From Arthrobacter sp. MA-N2 (lineage in GTDB: Bacteria > Actinomycetota > Actinomycetes > Actinomycetales > Micrococcaceae), in contig NZ_KI912155.1 of the NCBI RefSeq assembly GCF_000517125.1, forward strand, positions 3,274,034-3,338,033: a stretch of 64,000 nucleotides of DNA, read 5' to 3'. Every line of letters begins with the position of its first letter. Position 1 is the stretch's first letter. Shown in pieces: positions 51,630 through 60,138 of the stretch. Below the pieces are notes generated by a model that was given only the letters and a program-made list of their open reading frames with translations, did no database searches and was not told where the DNA came from. The position numbers and the translations under genes are program-made.

Positions 51630-52916
51630 CTATTCGTAGCGCAGCGAATCAATGGGGTTCTGCCGTGCTGCCCGCCACGCCGGCAGCGTGCCTGCGATGA
51701 ACGCGATCACCATGACGAGGAGGACAACGGCCCCCACGGGTCCCGGTGCGAAAGCAAGGATGTGTAGTCCTGCAAGGTCGCTCAGCGGACCGCGGGCGAG
51801 AGCGCCGCTCACTGCGGTCCCGAGGCCGATGGCTGCGGCTGAACCGATCACACTCCCCAGCAAGCCGATGAACGCCGCCTCCGTGCTGAAAAGCGCAAAC
51901 ACGGAACCGCTTCCCATGCCCATGGCTTTCATGAGACCGATTTCGCGGGTACGTTCCTGGACGGACATGAGCAGGGTATTGACGATGCCGAATCCCGCGG
52001 CCAGAAGGGCGATGACGGCGAAGGCGTCCAGGACCCCGATGATCCCGCTGATCACGGTCTTGACCGTGCCAATCCTGTCGTCAAGTGTCTGGGCGGTGTA
52101 ACCGGCGGCGGAGAGCTTGGATTTCATGTCGCTCACTTGGGCCGACGACGACGTCGCGAAGCTCGCGGTCGCGTCCGTCCAGGTGCTGGCAACTACGGCA
52201 ACGGCACCGGTAGCCTGGGCTTGGCTCAGGGCAGCGGAGAGGGATTTGTTCACGGCTATACCGGAGCTGCTGAGCAGGCTGTCCTGCTCTACGCCGGCGA
52301 CGCTCCCAGCCACCGTGTGCATCGTGCCAGTGGCGTCGGTGATCCCGATAGTGACGACTTGGCCGATCGCCTGGTTGTTGTCGGCGAATCCGAGCGGGGC
52401 GATGTATCCCACCGGCAAAAGAAGCTGGGCCTGGCTGTTGGTGTCATCGAGGTTGGTGCCCGAAGCTAGTTGGGGCTGGGCTCCGGCAAGTGCGCTTACG
52501 GAGAGTTGGTACTTGTCGTGAGTGCTCCACTGGATGTATTCCGGGTTGATCCTGGTGACGGGCGCAACTCCAGTGATACCAGGTACCGCCCCGATTTTGT
52601 CCAGGTCGGATTGGTCCAGGGCCAGCTGCGAGGATCCGGGCCTGCCGCTGGTAGCCACGCGCTTGATGGTGGGGTCGTATTTCTTGGGTCCGGTTCCCGG
52701 ATTGCCGCTGGTGTCGGTTTTGGTCACCGTGAAGGCGTTGCCCGGTCCCACGGCGGCAAGCTGCAAGTCGATATAGTTGGAGATGCCGGTGCCCAGCCCA
52801 TTGGTGATGGTCAGCGTGAATGCGCCGACGAAGATCGCCAGGACAGTTAGCGTAGTGCGCAGTTTGCTGCGGAAGCTGTTCGCGATGGCGGTCTTCAGTA
52901 TTTCGAGCGGTTTCAT
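51630..52916 (-). CDS. ABC transporter permease (MacB/FtsX type)
   Basis: A 428-residue protein with one N-terminal helix (KLRTTLTVLAIFVGAFTLTI), a large extracellular domain (about 45-280, with DPTIKRVATSGRPGSSQLAL), and three C-terminal helices in the FtsX domain (GIVNTLLMSVQERTREIGLM, KAMGMGSGSVFALFSTEAAF). Such MacB-like permeases drive efflux or lipoprotein-type transport. Its start overlaps the ATPase gene by four bases. Confidence 0.92.
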   Translation of the reverse strand: MKPLEILKTAIANSFRSKLRTTLTVLAIFVGAFTLTITNGLGTGISNYIDLQLAAVGPGNAFTVTKTDTSGNPGTGPKKYDPTIKRVATSGRPGSSQLALDQSDLDKIGAVPGITGVAPVTRINPEYIQWSTHDKYQLSVSALAGAQPQLASGTNLDDTNSQAQLLLPVGYIAPLGFADNNQAIGQVVTIGITDATGTMHTVAGSVAGVEQDSLLSSSGIAVNKSLSAALSQAQATGAVAVVASTWTDATASFATSSSAQVSDMKSKLSAAGYTAQTLDDRIGTVKTVISGIIGVLDAFAVIALLAAGFGIVNTLLMSVQERTREIGLMKAMGMGSGSVFALFSTEAAFIGLLGSVIGSAAAIGLGTAVSGALARGPLSDLAGLHILAFAPGPVGAVVLLVMVIAFIAGTLPAWRAARQNPIDSLRYE

Positions 52917-53611
52917 GCCGCGTGCTCCTCGTCGGTAGTGATGAGCAGGCCATCTCGGATGTACAGGCGGCGCTGGAAGCGCTCGGCCAGCTCGTGGTCG
53001 TGGGTTACCACGATCAGGGTGATGCCATGGTTTTGGTTCAAGTCGAACAGGATGTCTTCGACGATCCGCCTCGTGGCGGTGTCGAGGTTTCCCGTCGGTT
53101 CATCGGCGAACAAGACCCGGGGCTTGTTCACCAACGCGCGGGCGATCACCACACGCTGCTTCTGTCCACCGGAAAGATTGGCGGCCTTGTTCCGGGCCTT
53201 GTCTGCCATCTGGAGCTGTTCCAGGACTTCCATGCCGCGGCGGCGACGTTCCCTTGCCCCGATGCCGGCGATTTTCAGGGGAAGCACCACGTTCTCGAGC
53301 ACGCTCGCAGCCGGGTTGAGGAAGAACTGCTGGAAAACGAATCCGAACATCTCGTTGCGTAGCCCGTTGAGTTTGCGCCCGTTCAAGCTCCGGGCCGCCG
53401 TCCCGTCCACGGTGATGGTGCCACTCCCCGGCGTGTCCAGGAGGGCAAGAAGGTGCATCAGCGTTGATTTGCCCGATCCGCTCTTCCCGACGATCGCTAC
53501 GGATTCCCCGGGCTCAATGTCCAGCGAGACGCCCTTCAGGGCGTCGAAGCGATCGGGACCACGTCCGTAGGACTTAGTGAGCTCGCGAGCGGTCAAAATA
53601 GGTACGGTCAT
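52913..53611 (-). CDS. ABC transporter ATP-binding protein (LolD/MacB type)
   Basis: The 232-residue ATPase shows Walker A GKSGSGKSTLM, the Q-loop FVFQQFFLNP, signature LSGGQKQRVVIARAL, Walker B VLFADEPTGNLD, and switch His in VVTHDHELAERFQ. The ATG at 53611 is the family start (MTVPILTARELTKSYG). It energises the permease encoded next to it. Confidence 0.95.
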   Translation of the reverse strand: MTVPILTARELTKSYGRGPDRFDALKGVSLDIEPGESVAIVGKSGSGKSTLMHLLALLDTPGSGTITVDGTAARSLNGRKLNGLRNEMFGFVFQQFFLNPAASVLENVVLPLKIAGIGARERRRRGMEVLEQLQMADKARNKAANLSGGQKQRVVIARALVNKPRVLFADEPTGNLDTATRRIVEDILFDLNQNHGITLIVVTHDHELAERFQRRLYIRDGLLITTDEEHAA

Positions 53612-53847
53612 GCGGTTTCCATTCGGTTGTTTGTGCGGATGGCGGACGGGCAGGTGGATCCCCGGCAGCGCCAGCCACAAGAGGAAGCTCGCGTGGACAC
53701 TAGCACGCCAGGCTGAGAAGCAGACTCATCCTCGTCCGGGAGGTGGAGGCCCTGCCAGCGCCGGCTCGCTCGACGCAGGGGAAGCGACGAGCCGTGCCCC
53801 GGGGATAGACTCGGTTCAAGCCCAACAACCACCATTTGAGGAGCCCC

Positions 53848-54903
53848 ATGCGCGCCACCATCATCCACGGTCCCGGCGACATCCGTGTTGAAGACCGTAA
53901 CTACCCCACGGTCCAGCTGCCCACCGACGTCATCGTGAAAGTCACCGCCTCCTGTGTCTGCGGTTCGGACCTTTGGCCGTACCGCGGCGTCAAGCCCACG
54001 CACCAGCCGTCCGCGATCGGGCACGAGTTCATCGGCACCGTTGAGAGGATCGGCGACGACATCACCACCCTGGCAGTGGGCGACTTCGTGATTGCTCCGT
54101 TCGTGGTCAGCTGCGGCAGTTGTCCCCAGTGCTTGGACGGCGTCACGGTGGCCTGCGATCATTTGGCAGGCTGGGGCGGAAAGGATGACAGTGGCCACGC
54201 GATCGACGGCGGCCAAGGTCAGGCAGTGCGGGTACCGCTCGCCGAATCCACCTTGGTCAAGGTTCCCGGCGTGACTGAACCTGACGAAGCCCTCCGGGCG
54301 AGCCTGCTGACGTTGTCCGACGTGATGGCCACCGGCCACCACGCGGCTCTTGCGGCGAAGGCCGGCCCGGGTAGGACGGTCGTCGTTGTCGGCGACGGCG
54401 CGGTGGGGCTCTGCGGCGTGCTCGCGGCGAAGCGGCTCGGAGCCGAGCGGATCATTGCCATGTCCAAGCACGCGGACCGCCAAGCGATAGCCCGCGAGTT
54501 CGGAGCCACAGATATCATTGCAGAGCGTGGCGAGGACGGTGTCGCGAAGGTCCGCGAGTTACTCGGAGGCGTCCTCGCGGATTCCGTCCTGGAGTGCGTC
54601 GGCACCAAGGAATCCATGGAACAGGCTCTACACAGTGTCCGTCCCGGTGGCGCTCTTGGTTTCGTCGGCGTCCCGACCGGTGGCGCCGAAGCCCCGCTGC
54701 GCTACCTCTTCGACACGAATATTTCCGTTGCCGGCGGAATGGCCCCAGCCCGGACTTATATCCCGGAACTGCTTGCTGACGTGCTCGATGGCACGATCAA
54801 TCCCGGCAGGGTCTTCGACACTGTGATGCCACTCGAGGAAGCGCCCGAGGCCTACCGCGCGATGGACGAACGGCGGGCCATCAAGGTCCTGCTCACCCCC
54901 TAG
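53848..54903 (+). CDS. Zinc-dependent alcohol dehydrogenase family protein
   Basis: A 351-residue medium-chain dehydrogenase. The catalytic zinc site is in SCVCGSDLWPY and GHEFIG; structural zinc cysteines are in CGSCPQCLDGVTVACDHL. The NAD(P) loop is VVVGDGAVGLCGVLAAKRLG. The start is ATG 53848, preceded by TTGAGGAGCCCC. Substrate is unknown. It is divergent from the ABC genes and stands alone. Confidence 0.93.
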   Translation: MRATIIHGPGDIRVEDRNYPTVQLPTDVIVKVTASCVCGSDLWPYRGVKPTHQPSAIGHEFIGTVERIGDDITTLAVGDFVIAPFVVSCGSCPQCLDGVTVACDHLAGWGGKDDSGHAIDGGQGQAVRVPLAESTLVKVPGVTEPDEALRASLLTLSDVMATGHHAALAAKAGPGRTVVVVGDGAVGLCGVLAAKRLGAERIIAMSKHADRQAIAREFGATDIIAERGEDGVAKVRELLGGVLADSVLECVGTKESMEQALHSVRPGGALGFVGVPTGGAEAPLRYLFDTNISVAGGMAPARTYIPELLADVLDGTINPGRVFDTVMPLEEAPEAYRAMDERRAIKVLLTP

Positions 54904-55474
54904 GCAAACCACCCTCGCAAGCGACGGAACATCGGCTGGAGCGTGCGGGCGGGAACGGCGAGACCTATCGGCGACGCTTCGCGCGGGAGAAACATTGACC
55001 ATGGTCCTGCGCTGGTCGGGTCGGTTCCGCCTCCGGCAGCGTCCGGAAAGCAAGAAACTCATGGACCAAACCGTGTATTTTCCTTGCCTGGGTTCTGACG
55101 AACGTTGAGCGGGACGGTGTCCCGCACGTGATGTACGCGCTGGATGGCTCCCAGCCGCCCGATGAGGTTGCAGGACCCGCCGTTGCGGGGATACCGCGGC
55201 TCGGCCCCTGTCAGATAGGGAAACGGCGTACCCTCTGCCCTCAGCCTTCCAGCCATGTGGGCGTGCTGGCCGACGGCCTGCGCCTGCTGAAAGCCGAGCG
55301 GCGGGCCGCCAACGCCGGCGCCTGCGCCTGCGCGCAGAATTAGCTCGCATCCGCATTCGGTCATAAGTTGCCATGATTGGGGGCTTTCGCCAGAAAGGTA
55401 AGCACGCTTAGTATCTTAAGGCCAGTACTTCTGGTTCTTGATCCGCAGCAGAGCTTCTTGGAAAGAGAGCGAAG
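54904..55474. other. Gene-poor region (571 bases)
   Basis: I see no convincing gene here. Short open frames on both strands lack family similarity and good starts. TAAGCACGCTTA lies at 55399, followed by GTATCTTAAG, upstream of the three-gene operon. Confidence 0.4.
55399..55410. promoter_or_regulatory. Candidate TAAG-N4-CTTA element
   Basis: TAAGCACGCTTA has perfect TAAG/CTTA arms and is followed by GTAT. It lies about 65 bases before the gene at 55475. Confidence 0.35.
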
Positions 55475-56476
55475 ATGACAGAGAACCAATGGCCGATGGA
55501 CGGGAGCTACGCCTCCTCCCCGACCACTCAACGAGCACCGGACACACGAGGCACCATGCCGGATCCGGCCGCTGATACATCTACCTTGGACACCATCACG
55601 GACGAGGCCGGGAACACCGCGGAACAGGCCAGACAATCTGCGACGTCCGTGGTGGACACCACAAAGGCCGAAGCGGCCAACGTTGCGTCCGAAGTGAAAG
55701 CGAACGCGAAGGACCTGCTCAGCCAGGCGAAACTGGAGCTGAGCGACCAAGCCGGCATACAGCAGCAAAAGGTCGCCGCCGGGCTTCGGTCCATTTCGGA
55801 AGAGCTTCGTTCCATGGCCGAGGCCACGAATGACCCCGGAGTTGCCACAGATCTGGTGCGACAAGCGGCGGAACGGACGTCATCCGCGGCAACCTGGTTG
55901 GACGACCGGGAGCCGGGCTCGATCGTCGACGAAGTGAAGACCTTCGCCCGGCGGCGTCCGGGCGCGTTCCTCCTGCTCGCAGCAGGCGCCGGCGTCCTGG
56001 CCGGAAGGCTCGGTCGGAGCCTCAGCGACGTCGGGGACGCCCCTGCCCGCACGCAGAGCACCGGCGTGACCGCGCCGCGGCCCGGCGACAGGGCAACTGA
56101 GGGATACGCCCCCGCAGCCGGAAACTCGGTTCCCCCTCCCCCTGTCCACCTCCCGGGTCCGAGCGTGACAAAGGCTGCTTACCCTGACGCCACGGAGGTC
56201 CCGGTGAACGATGGCGGCAGGCTCGCCTCCTCTAATGAGCGCACCCGGGAGGCACCCACCGCCTATCCCGCTGACCCCGTCTACGGGAACCCGCAGGAAG
56301 GGCAATCGTGGGCCGGCGGGGGGACGAATCAGCTCCAACCGGAGGAAAACCTGACGGAACCGCTTACCCGCGACCGCTCGAAGGGTCTGCATGCCGAGGT
56401 TCCGGTCGTCAGGACGGAACCGGATGAGGCAGGGCAACGATTCGGAACCGGTACGGACCGCGGTGGGCAACGATGA
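55475..56476 (+). CDS. Hypothetical protein, apolipoprotein-like helix plus tail
   Basis: A 333-residue protein. A helical Ala/Gln/Glu-rich region (about 35-140) with KAEAANVASEVKANAKDLLS resembles LEA/apolipoprotein-like helices. VKTFARRRPGAFLLLAAGAG (about 152-171) and VLAGRLGRSL hold a hydrophobic segment. A Pro/Gly/Thr-rich disordered tail with PPPPVHLPG fills the rest. It overlaps the next gene by four bases. The first residues MTENQWPMDG are unremarkable. Cell-envelope or desiccation stress is inferred. Confidence 0.72.
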   Translation: MTENQWPMDGSYASSPTTQRAPDTRGTMPDPAADTSTLDTITDEAGNTAEQARQSATSVVDTTKAEAANVASEVKANAKDLLSQAKLELSDQAGIQQQKVAAGLRSISEELRSMAEATNDPGVATDLVRQAAERTSSAATWLDDREPGSIVDEVKTFARRRPGAFLLLAAGAGVLAGRLGRSLSDVGDAPARTQSTGVTAPRPGDRATEGYAPAAGNSVPPPPVHLPGPSVTKAAYPDATEVPVNDGGRLASSNERTREAPTAYPADPVYGNPQEGQSWAGGGTNQLQPEENLTEPLTRDRSKGLHAEVPVVRTEPDEAGQRFGTGTDRGGQR

Positions 56477-56898
56477 CCGATAGCGAATTCCCGCCGACCC
56501 CGGCACAAGCAAAGGCGGACACGACCTCCCTCGGAGACCTCCTGGGGGAAGTCAGCCAGGACATTTCCACCCTGATACGCCAGGAAGTGGAGCTGGCGAA
56601 GGTGGAACTGAAACAGTCCACCGCACGGGCGGGAAGAGGAGCGGGGATGCTGGCGGGTGCCGGCGTTGCCGGGCATTTCGTCCTCCTCTTCCTGTCGGTG
56701 GCCCTTTGGTACGCGTTGGGCGTTCTGATGGGGCTGGGGTGGTCCGCCGTCGTTGTGGCGGTCTTGTGGGCGATCGTGGGCGCCGTCCTGGCATCCAAGG
56801 GACGCGCGGAGCTCAAATCCATCAAGGGCATGCCCCAGACAGCCGAAACAATCCAGGAAATCCCAGAAACACTCAAACCACGCGAGGAACAACGATGA
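56473..56898 (+). CDS. Phage-holin/YqjE family membrane protein
   Basis: This 141-residue protein has an amphipathic N-terminus (LLGEVSQDISTLIRQEVELA then KVELKQSTARAG) and two helices (MLAGAGVAGHFVLLFLSVAL and GLGWSAVVVAVLWAIVGAVL), the YqjE/phage-holin superfamily III layout. These are not true phage holins in most chromosomes. It overlaps both neighbours by four bases. Confidence 0.88.
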   Translation: MTDSEFPPTPAQAKADTTSLGDLLGEVSQDISTLIRQEVELAKVELKQSTARAGRGAGMLAGAGVAGHFVLLFLSVALWYALGVLMGLGWSAVVVAVLWAIVGAVLASKGRAELKSIKGMPQTAETIQEIPETLKPREEQR

Positions 56899-57470
56899 GT
56901 GAAAACCCGGATGACATCCGTGCAGAGATTGAAGAAACCCGCAGGCGGCTCGGAACCAATGTCGACGCCGTGGCGGACAAGGTGACGCCGTCGCACGTCG
57001 TCCGCCGCCAGACCGACAAGGTCAGGGACGCCGTGTTCGGTGCCAGGGAGAACGTCATGGGTGCTGCAGGCGACGTCGCTGATCGGGGCCGCTCGGCAAT
57101 CGACGACGCCGGTACGGCGATCGCCGACGCTCCCCGCAGGCTGAGCAGACAGACCGAGGGAAATCCGCTGGCCGCCGGGCTGATAGCCTTTGGCGCCGGA
57201 ATGCTGTTGGCTTCCCTCGCCCCGGCGAGCGAAAAGGAAAAAGAAGCGGCCGTCGCCCTCAAGGAAGCTGCGGAACCGCTGACCACCGAACTCGCCGACG
57301 CTGCGAAGGACGTGGCGCAGGGTCTTCAGGAGCCCGCCCAGGAAGCCGTGGACAACGTTAAGGATGCAGCATTCGAGGCGGCCGACCACGTCAAGGAAGA
57401 GAGTCAGGCCGCGGTCTCCGACGTCACGGAAAGTGCGGCGGAAGCAAAGGACAGGATCCAGCCGTCCTGA
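56895..57470 (+). CDS. DUF3618 domain-containing protein
   Basis: The 191-residue protein starts MSENPDDIRAEIEETRRRLG with NVDAVADKVTPSHVV, the DUF3618 signature, then a helix (NPLAAGLIAFGAGMLLASLA) and a long Ala/Glu-rich tail. DUF3618 proteins usually sit with YqjE-type proteins, as here. The start overlaps the previous stop (ATGA). Confidence 0.9.
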   Translation: MSENPDDIRAEIEETRRRLGTNVDAVADKVTPSHVVRRQTDKVRDAVFGARENVMGAAGDVADRGRSAIDDAGTAIADAPRRLSRQTEGNPLAAGLIAFGAGMLLASLAPASEKEKEAAVALKEAAEPLTTELADAAKDVAQGLQEPAQEAVDNVKDAAFEAADHVKEESQAAVSDVTESAAEAKDRIQPS

Positions 57471-57563
57471 TCCCGGCGAAGGCGTGCCGACCCCCTCCCG
57501 CTTTCCCACATTCCCGGGAGCGGGGCCGGCACTCCTCCACCCTTATAGGAAGGAGGGACAACC

Positions 57564-58634
57564 ATGACGACGGAACCTCCCGCCCAGACAAGCACCGTCA
57601 AGGCGGACGGAGCCCCCGCTGCCGACGATTCCCGAAAACCGACCAGCCCGACGCAAGTGGCCAAACCGACCTGGGCGTATATCGCCAAAAGAACCCTGCG
57701 CGAGTTCGGCAAGGACCAATGCCCTGACGCCGCAGCCGGCTTGACCTATTATGCGGTGCTTTCGCTCTTCCCCGCACTGCTCGCGCTCGTCTCCCTCCTC
57801 GGACTTTTCGGGCAGGCAGGAAAGACCACCGGGGCGCTCCTCGATGTGGTCCAAAAGATCGCTCCGGGCTCCACGGTGGACGCCATCCGGCAGCCCATTG
57901 AGGAACTAACCACCTCGGGATCGGCCGGCTTCGCCCTCGTCATAGGCATTGCCACGGCCCTCTGGTCCGCCTCCGGCTACGTGGGGGCCTTCAGCCGGGC
58001 CATGAACCGCGTCTACGAAGTCGACGAGGGCCGGGCGTTCCTCAAGCTTCGCGCAACCATGCTTGGAGTCACCGTGCTGGGAATTGCCGTCGTCGCCATG
58101 ATCGCCGGCATGCTGGCCATGAGCGGACCGGTGGCGGACGCCGCGGGCACTGCTTTGGGCCTCGGCGGCGACCTGCTCGCGGTCTGGGGTGTCGCCAAAT
58201 GGCCGGTCATCATTCTGCTGGTCATCTCGGTCATCGCCGTCCTCTACTACGCCACGCCGAACGTGAAACAGCCGAGGTTCCGCTGGATGAGCATCGGCTC
58301 GTTCATGGCCCTCCTGGTCTTCGTCCTGGCTTCGCTGGCCTTCGCCTTCTACGTGGCCAACTTCAGCAGCTACAACAAGACCTACGGGACAATCGGCGGT
58401 GTGATCGTGGCGCTCCTGTGGCTATGGATACTGAACATGTCCCTCCTCTTCGGCGCGGAGTTCGACGCCGAAATGGAACGCGGACGGGAACTCCAGGCGG
58501 GAATCAACGCGGAGGAAACCATCCAACTGCGTCCGCGGGGAACCAAGCGCAGCAAGAAGCTGCAGGAGCAGGATGAAGAGGAAATCCGCCGCGGGCAGGC
58601 ACTCAGCGAACACAACAGTCGCGAAAATATCTGA
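57564..58634 (+). CDS. YihY/BrkB family inner membrane protein
   Basis: The protein (356 aa) has six helices in the YihY layout: DAAAGLTYYAVLSLFPALLA, ASGYVGAFSRAMNRVYEVDE, KFPVI-like and YYATPNVKQPRFRWMSIGSF. The tail (about 300-356) is charged. Despite older RNase BN/virulence labels the role is unclear. AAGGAGGG precedes the ATG, 93 bases after the DUF3618 gene. Confidence 0.92.
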   Translation: MTTEPPAQTSTVKADGAPAADDSRKPTSPTQVAKPTWAYIAKRTLREFGKDQCPDAAAGLTYYAVLSLFPALLALVSLLGLFGQAGKTTGALLDVVQKIAPGSTVDAIRQPIEELTTSGSAGFALVIGIATALWSASGYVGAFSRAMNRVYEVDEGRAFLKLRATMLGVTVLGIAVVAMIAGMLAMSGPVADAAGTALGLGGDLLAVWGVAKWPVIILLVISVIAVLYYATPNVKQPRFRWMSIGSFMALLVFVLASLAFAFYVANFSSYNKTYGTIGGVIVALLWLWILNMSLLFGAEFDAEMERGRELQAGINAEETIQLRPRGTKRSKKLQEQDEEEIRRGQALSEHNSRENI

Positions 58635-58769
58635 TCTCGGCAAAGAGGTGGCCGGTCTGGACTTGGATAATGGGCAGGCTTAATGTTCAAGAGTGGCTGG
58701 CTTCCCGTCGGACGGCCCCCACGGGCAATCTCTGCGGCCAGTTCACGCAAGTCCCAGGGAGGTTGGAAA

Positions 58770-59198
58770 ATGAAAAAGGTTGAAGAGACGATTGACGTAG
58801 CTGTACCCGTTCGGGCGGCCTACGAGCAGTGGACCCGGTTCGAGTCGTTTCCCCGATTCATGTCGGGTGTTGAATCCGTTACCCGGCTGAGTGACACAAC
58901 CAACCATTGGGTCACCAAGGTCGGCGGCGTGGAACGGGAATTCGATACGGAAATAGTCGATCAGGAACCCGACGACCGGATTGCCTGGCGGAGCATTGAT
59001 GGAAAGTCGCACGCAGGCATCATCAGGTTTTCACCCTTGGACGCCAATCACACGCACGTCAAGGTCCATTTCGAATGGGCACCTGAAACGCTCGTGGAGA
59101 AGGCCGGAGCCGCGCTCCAAGTTGACGAGATGCAGGTGACGGCGGACTTGAACAAATTCAAGGAGTTCATCGAGTCTCGTGGAATTGAAGGGCGATAA
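58770..59198 (+). CDS. SRPBCC-family protein (tail-less paralogue)
   Basis: The 142-residue START-like protein begins MKKVEETIDVAVPVRAAYEQ and has FPRFMSGVESVTRLS, VGGVEREFDTEIV and HFEWAPETLVEKAGAA, almost the same order as the N-terminal domain of the protein at 6837 but without the EGDYG tail. AGGGAGG precedes the ATG; the longer frame to 58683 is not supported. It overlaps the NmrA-like gene by one base. Confidence 0.9.
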   Translation: MKKVEETIDVAVPVRAAYEQWTRFESFPRFMSGVESVTRLSDTTNHWVTKVGGVEREFDTEIVDQEPDDRIAWRSIDGKSHAGIIRFSPLDANHTHVKVHFEWAPETLVEKAGAALQVDEMQVTADLNKFKEFIESRGIEGR

Positions 59199-60064
59199 TG
59201 GCTGGCCCCGGACCAGTGCTAGTGGTCGGTGGCACCGGGCTGCTGGGTGCCCAAGTGGTATCCGAGCTGTTGGCGCGAGGCAAACAAGTCCGAGCCTTGG
59301 TGCGTCACGGTTCGGACGCGGCGCGCTTGGAAACCCTCGGGGCCACGATCGCACGAGGCGACATGATGGAGCCGGACTCGCTGCTGCGGGCCATGGACGG
59401 CGTCGATAGCGTGGTGACTTCGGCGGCGGGATACACCCGCCACCGGGAGGGAGACAGCCCCCTCATCGACACCGTGGGCAACATTAATCTCGTCAACGCG
59501 GCCAGCCAGGCAGGCATTCGGAGATTCGTCCTGACGAGCATCCTCACGTGCGATCAAACCCCGGACGTGCCGCATTTCTGGCACAAGAAACTCGCCGAGG
59601 ATCGCTTGGAAGAACTCGGGGTTCCGTTCGTGGGCCTACGGCCAGGCGCTTTCCTTGACCAGGTCACGCGTTTCGGTGGCGACCCTTTCAGCAAAGGGCA
59701 ACTCACATGGTTCGGGTCCTTGAGCGTTCCACTGACCTTCGTACTCACCCGTGACCTTGCGATATACCTGGCAGCAGCAGTGGACGCAACCGGCGTCGAC
59801 GGGCAACGAATCGACATCGGCTGGGACCGACCGGTGAGCATGGAGGAAATCGCCGCGATCTCCGCCCGGTTGCTCGGCAGGCAGGTACTGGCCATCCCCG
59901 GGACGAGCAACACCATGGCCAAGGACTTCAAGGCCATGATGGACTGGTTCGCAACAGGCCGCTATGTCGCAGACACCGCCAGGCAAAGCGAGGTCTTCGG
60001 CCCACCGCCCACTGCGGAGGACGCCGTCGCCCGCTTGCTCTCGGGCCTCGGCCATGCCGTGTGA
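59198..60064 (+). CDS. NmrA-like NAD(P)-binding protein
   Basis: A 288-residue atypical SDR. The cofactor motif is VLVVGGTGLLGAQVV (7-21), with VRALVRHGSDAARLE, RGDMMEPDSLLRAMDGVDSV and FVLTSILTCD at the active-site strand. The Tyr-x3-Lys is not obvious, as in NmrA/SDR-a5 proteins. It is coupled to the SRPBCC gene. The substrate is unknown, possibly redox sensing or NADPH-dependent reduction. Confidence 0.86.
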   Translation: MAGPGPVLVVGGTGLLGAQVVSELLARGKQVRALVRHGSDAARLETLGATIARGDMMEPDSLLRAMDGVDSVVTSAAGYTRHREGDSPLIDTVGNINLVNAASQAGIRRFVLTSILTCDQTPDVPHFWHKKLAEDRLEELGVPFVGLRPGAFLDQVTRFGGDPFSKGQLTWFGSLSVPLTFVLTRDLAIYLAAAVDATGVDGQRIDIGWDRPVSMEEIAAISARLLGRQVLAIPGTSNTMAKDFKAMMDWFATGRYVADTARQSEVFGPPPTAEDAVARLLSGLGHAV

Positions 60065-60107
60065 CTGAGCCACCCCAAGCTGAGCCACCCCAAGCTGAGC
60101 GACCCCG
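60065..60107. repeat. 15-bp tandem repeat, 2.8 copies
   Basis: CTGAGCCACCCCAAG occurs at 60065 and 60080, and CTGAGCGACCCCG at 60095. It lies in the short gap between the NmrA-like gene and clpC stops. It is a minor slippage product with no obvious hairpin. Confidence 0.55.
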
Positions 60108-60138
60108 ACGGCAGCCGGACTCGTGCGCTTAACTCGCG

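Noticed and set aside
54628..55374. 248-residue minus-strand open frame across the end of the alcohol dehydrogenase
   Set aside because: Overlaps the dehydrogenase C-terminus and is Arg-rich without similarity.
57471..57563. Terminator between the DUF3618 and YihY genes
   Set aside because: Only a six-base CCCGCT/AGCGGG pair with a long loop is seen; too weak to call.
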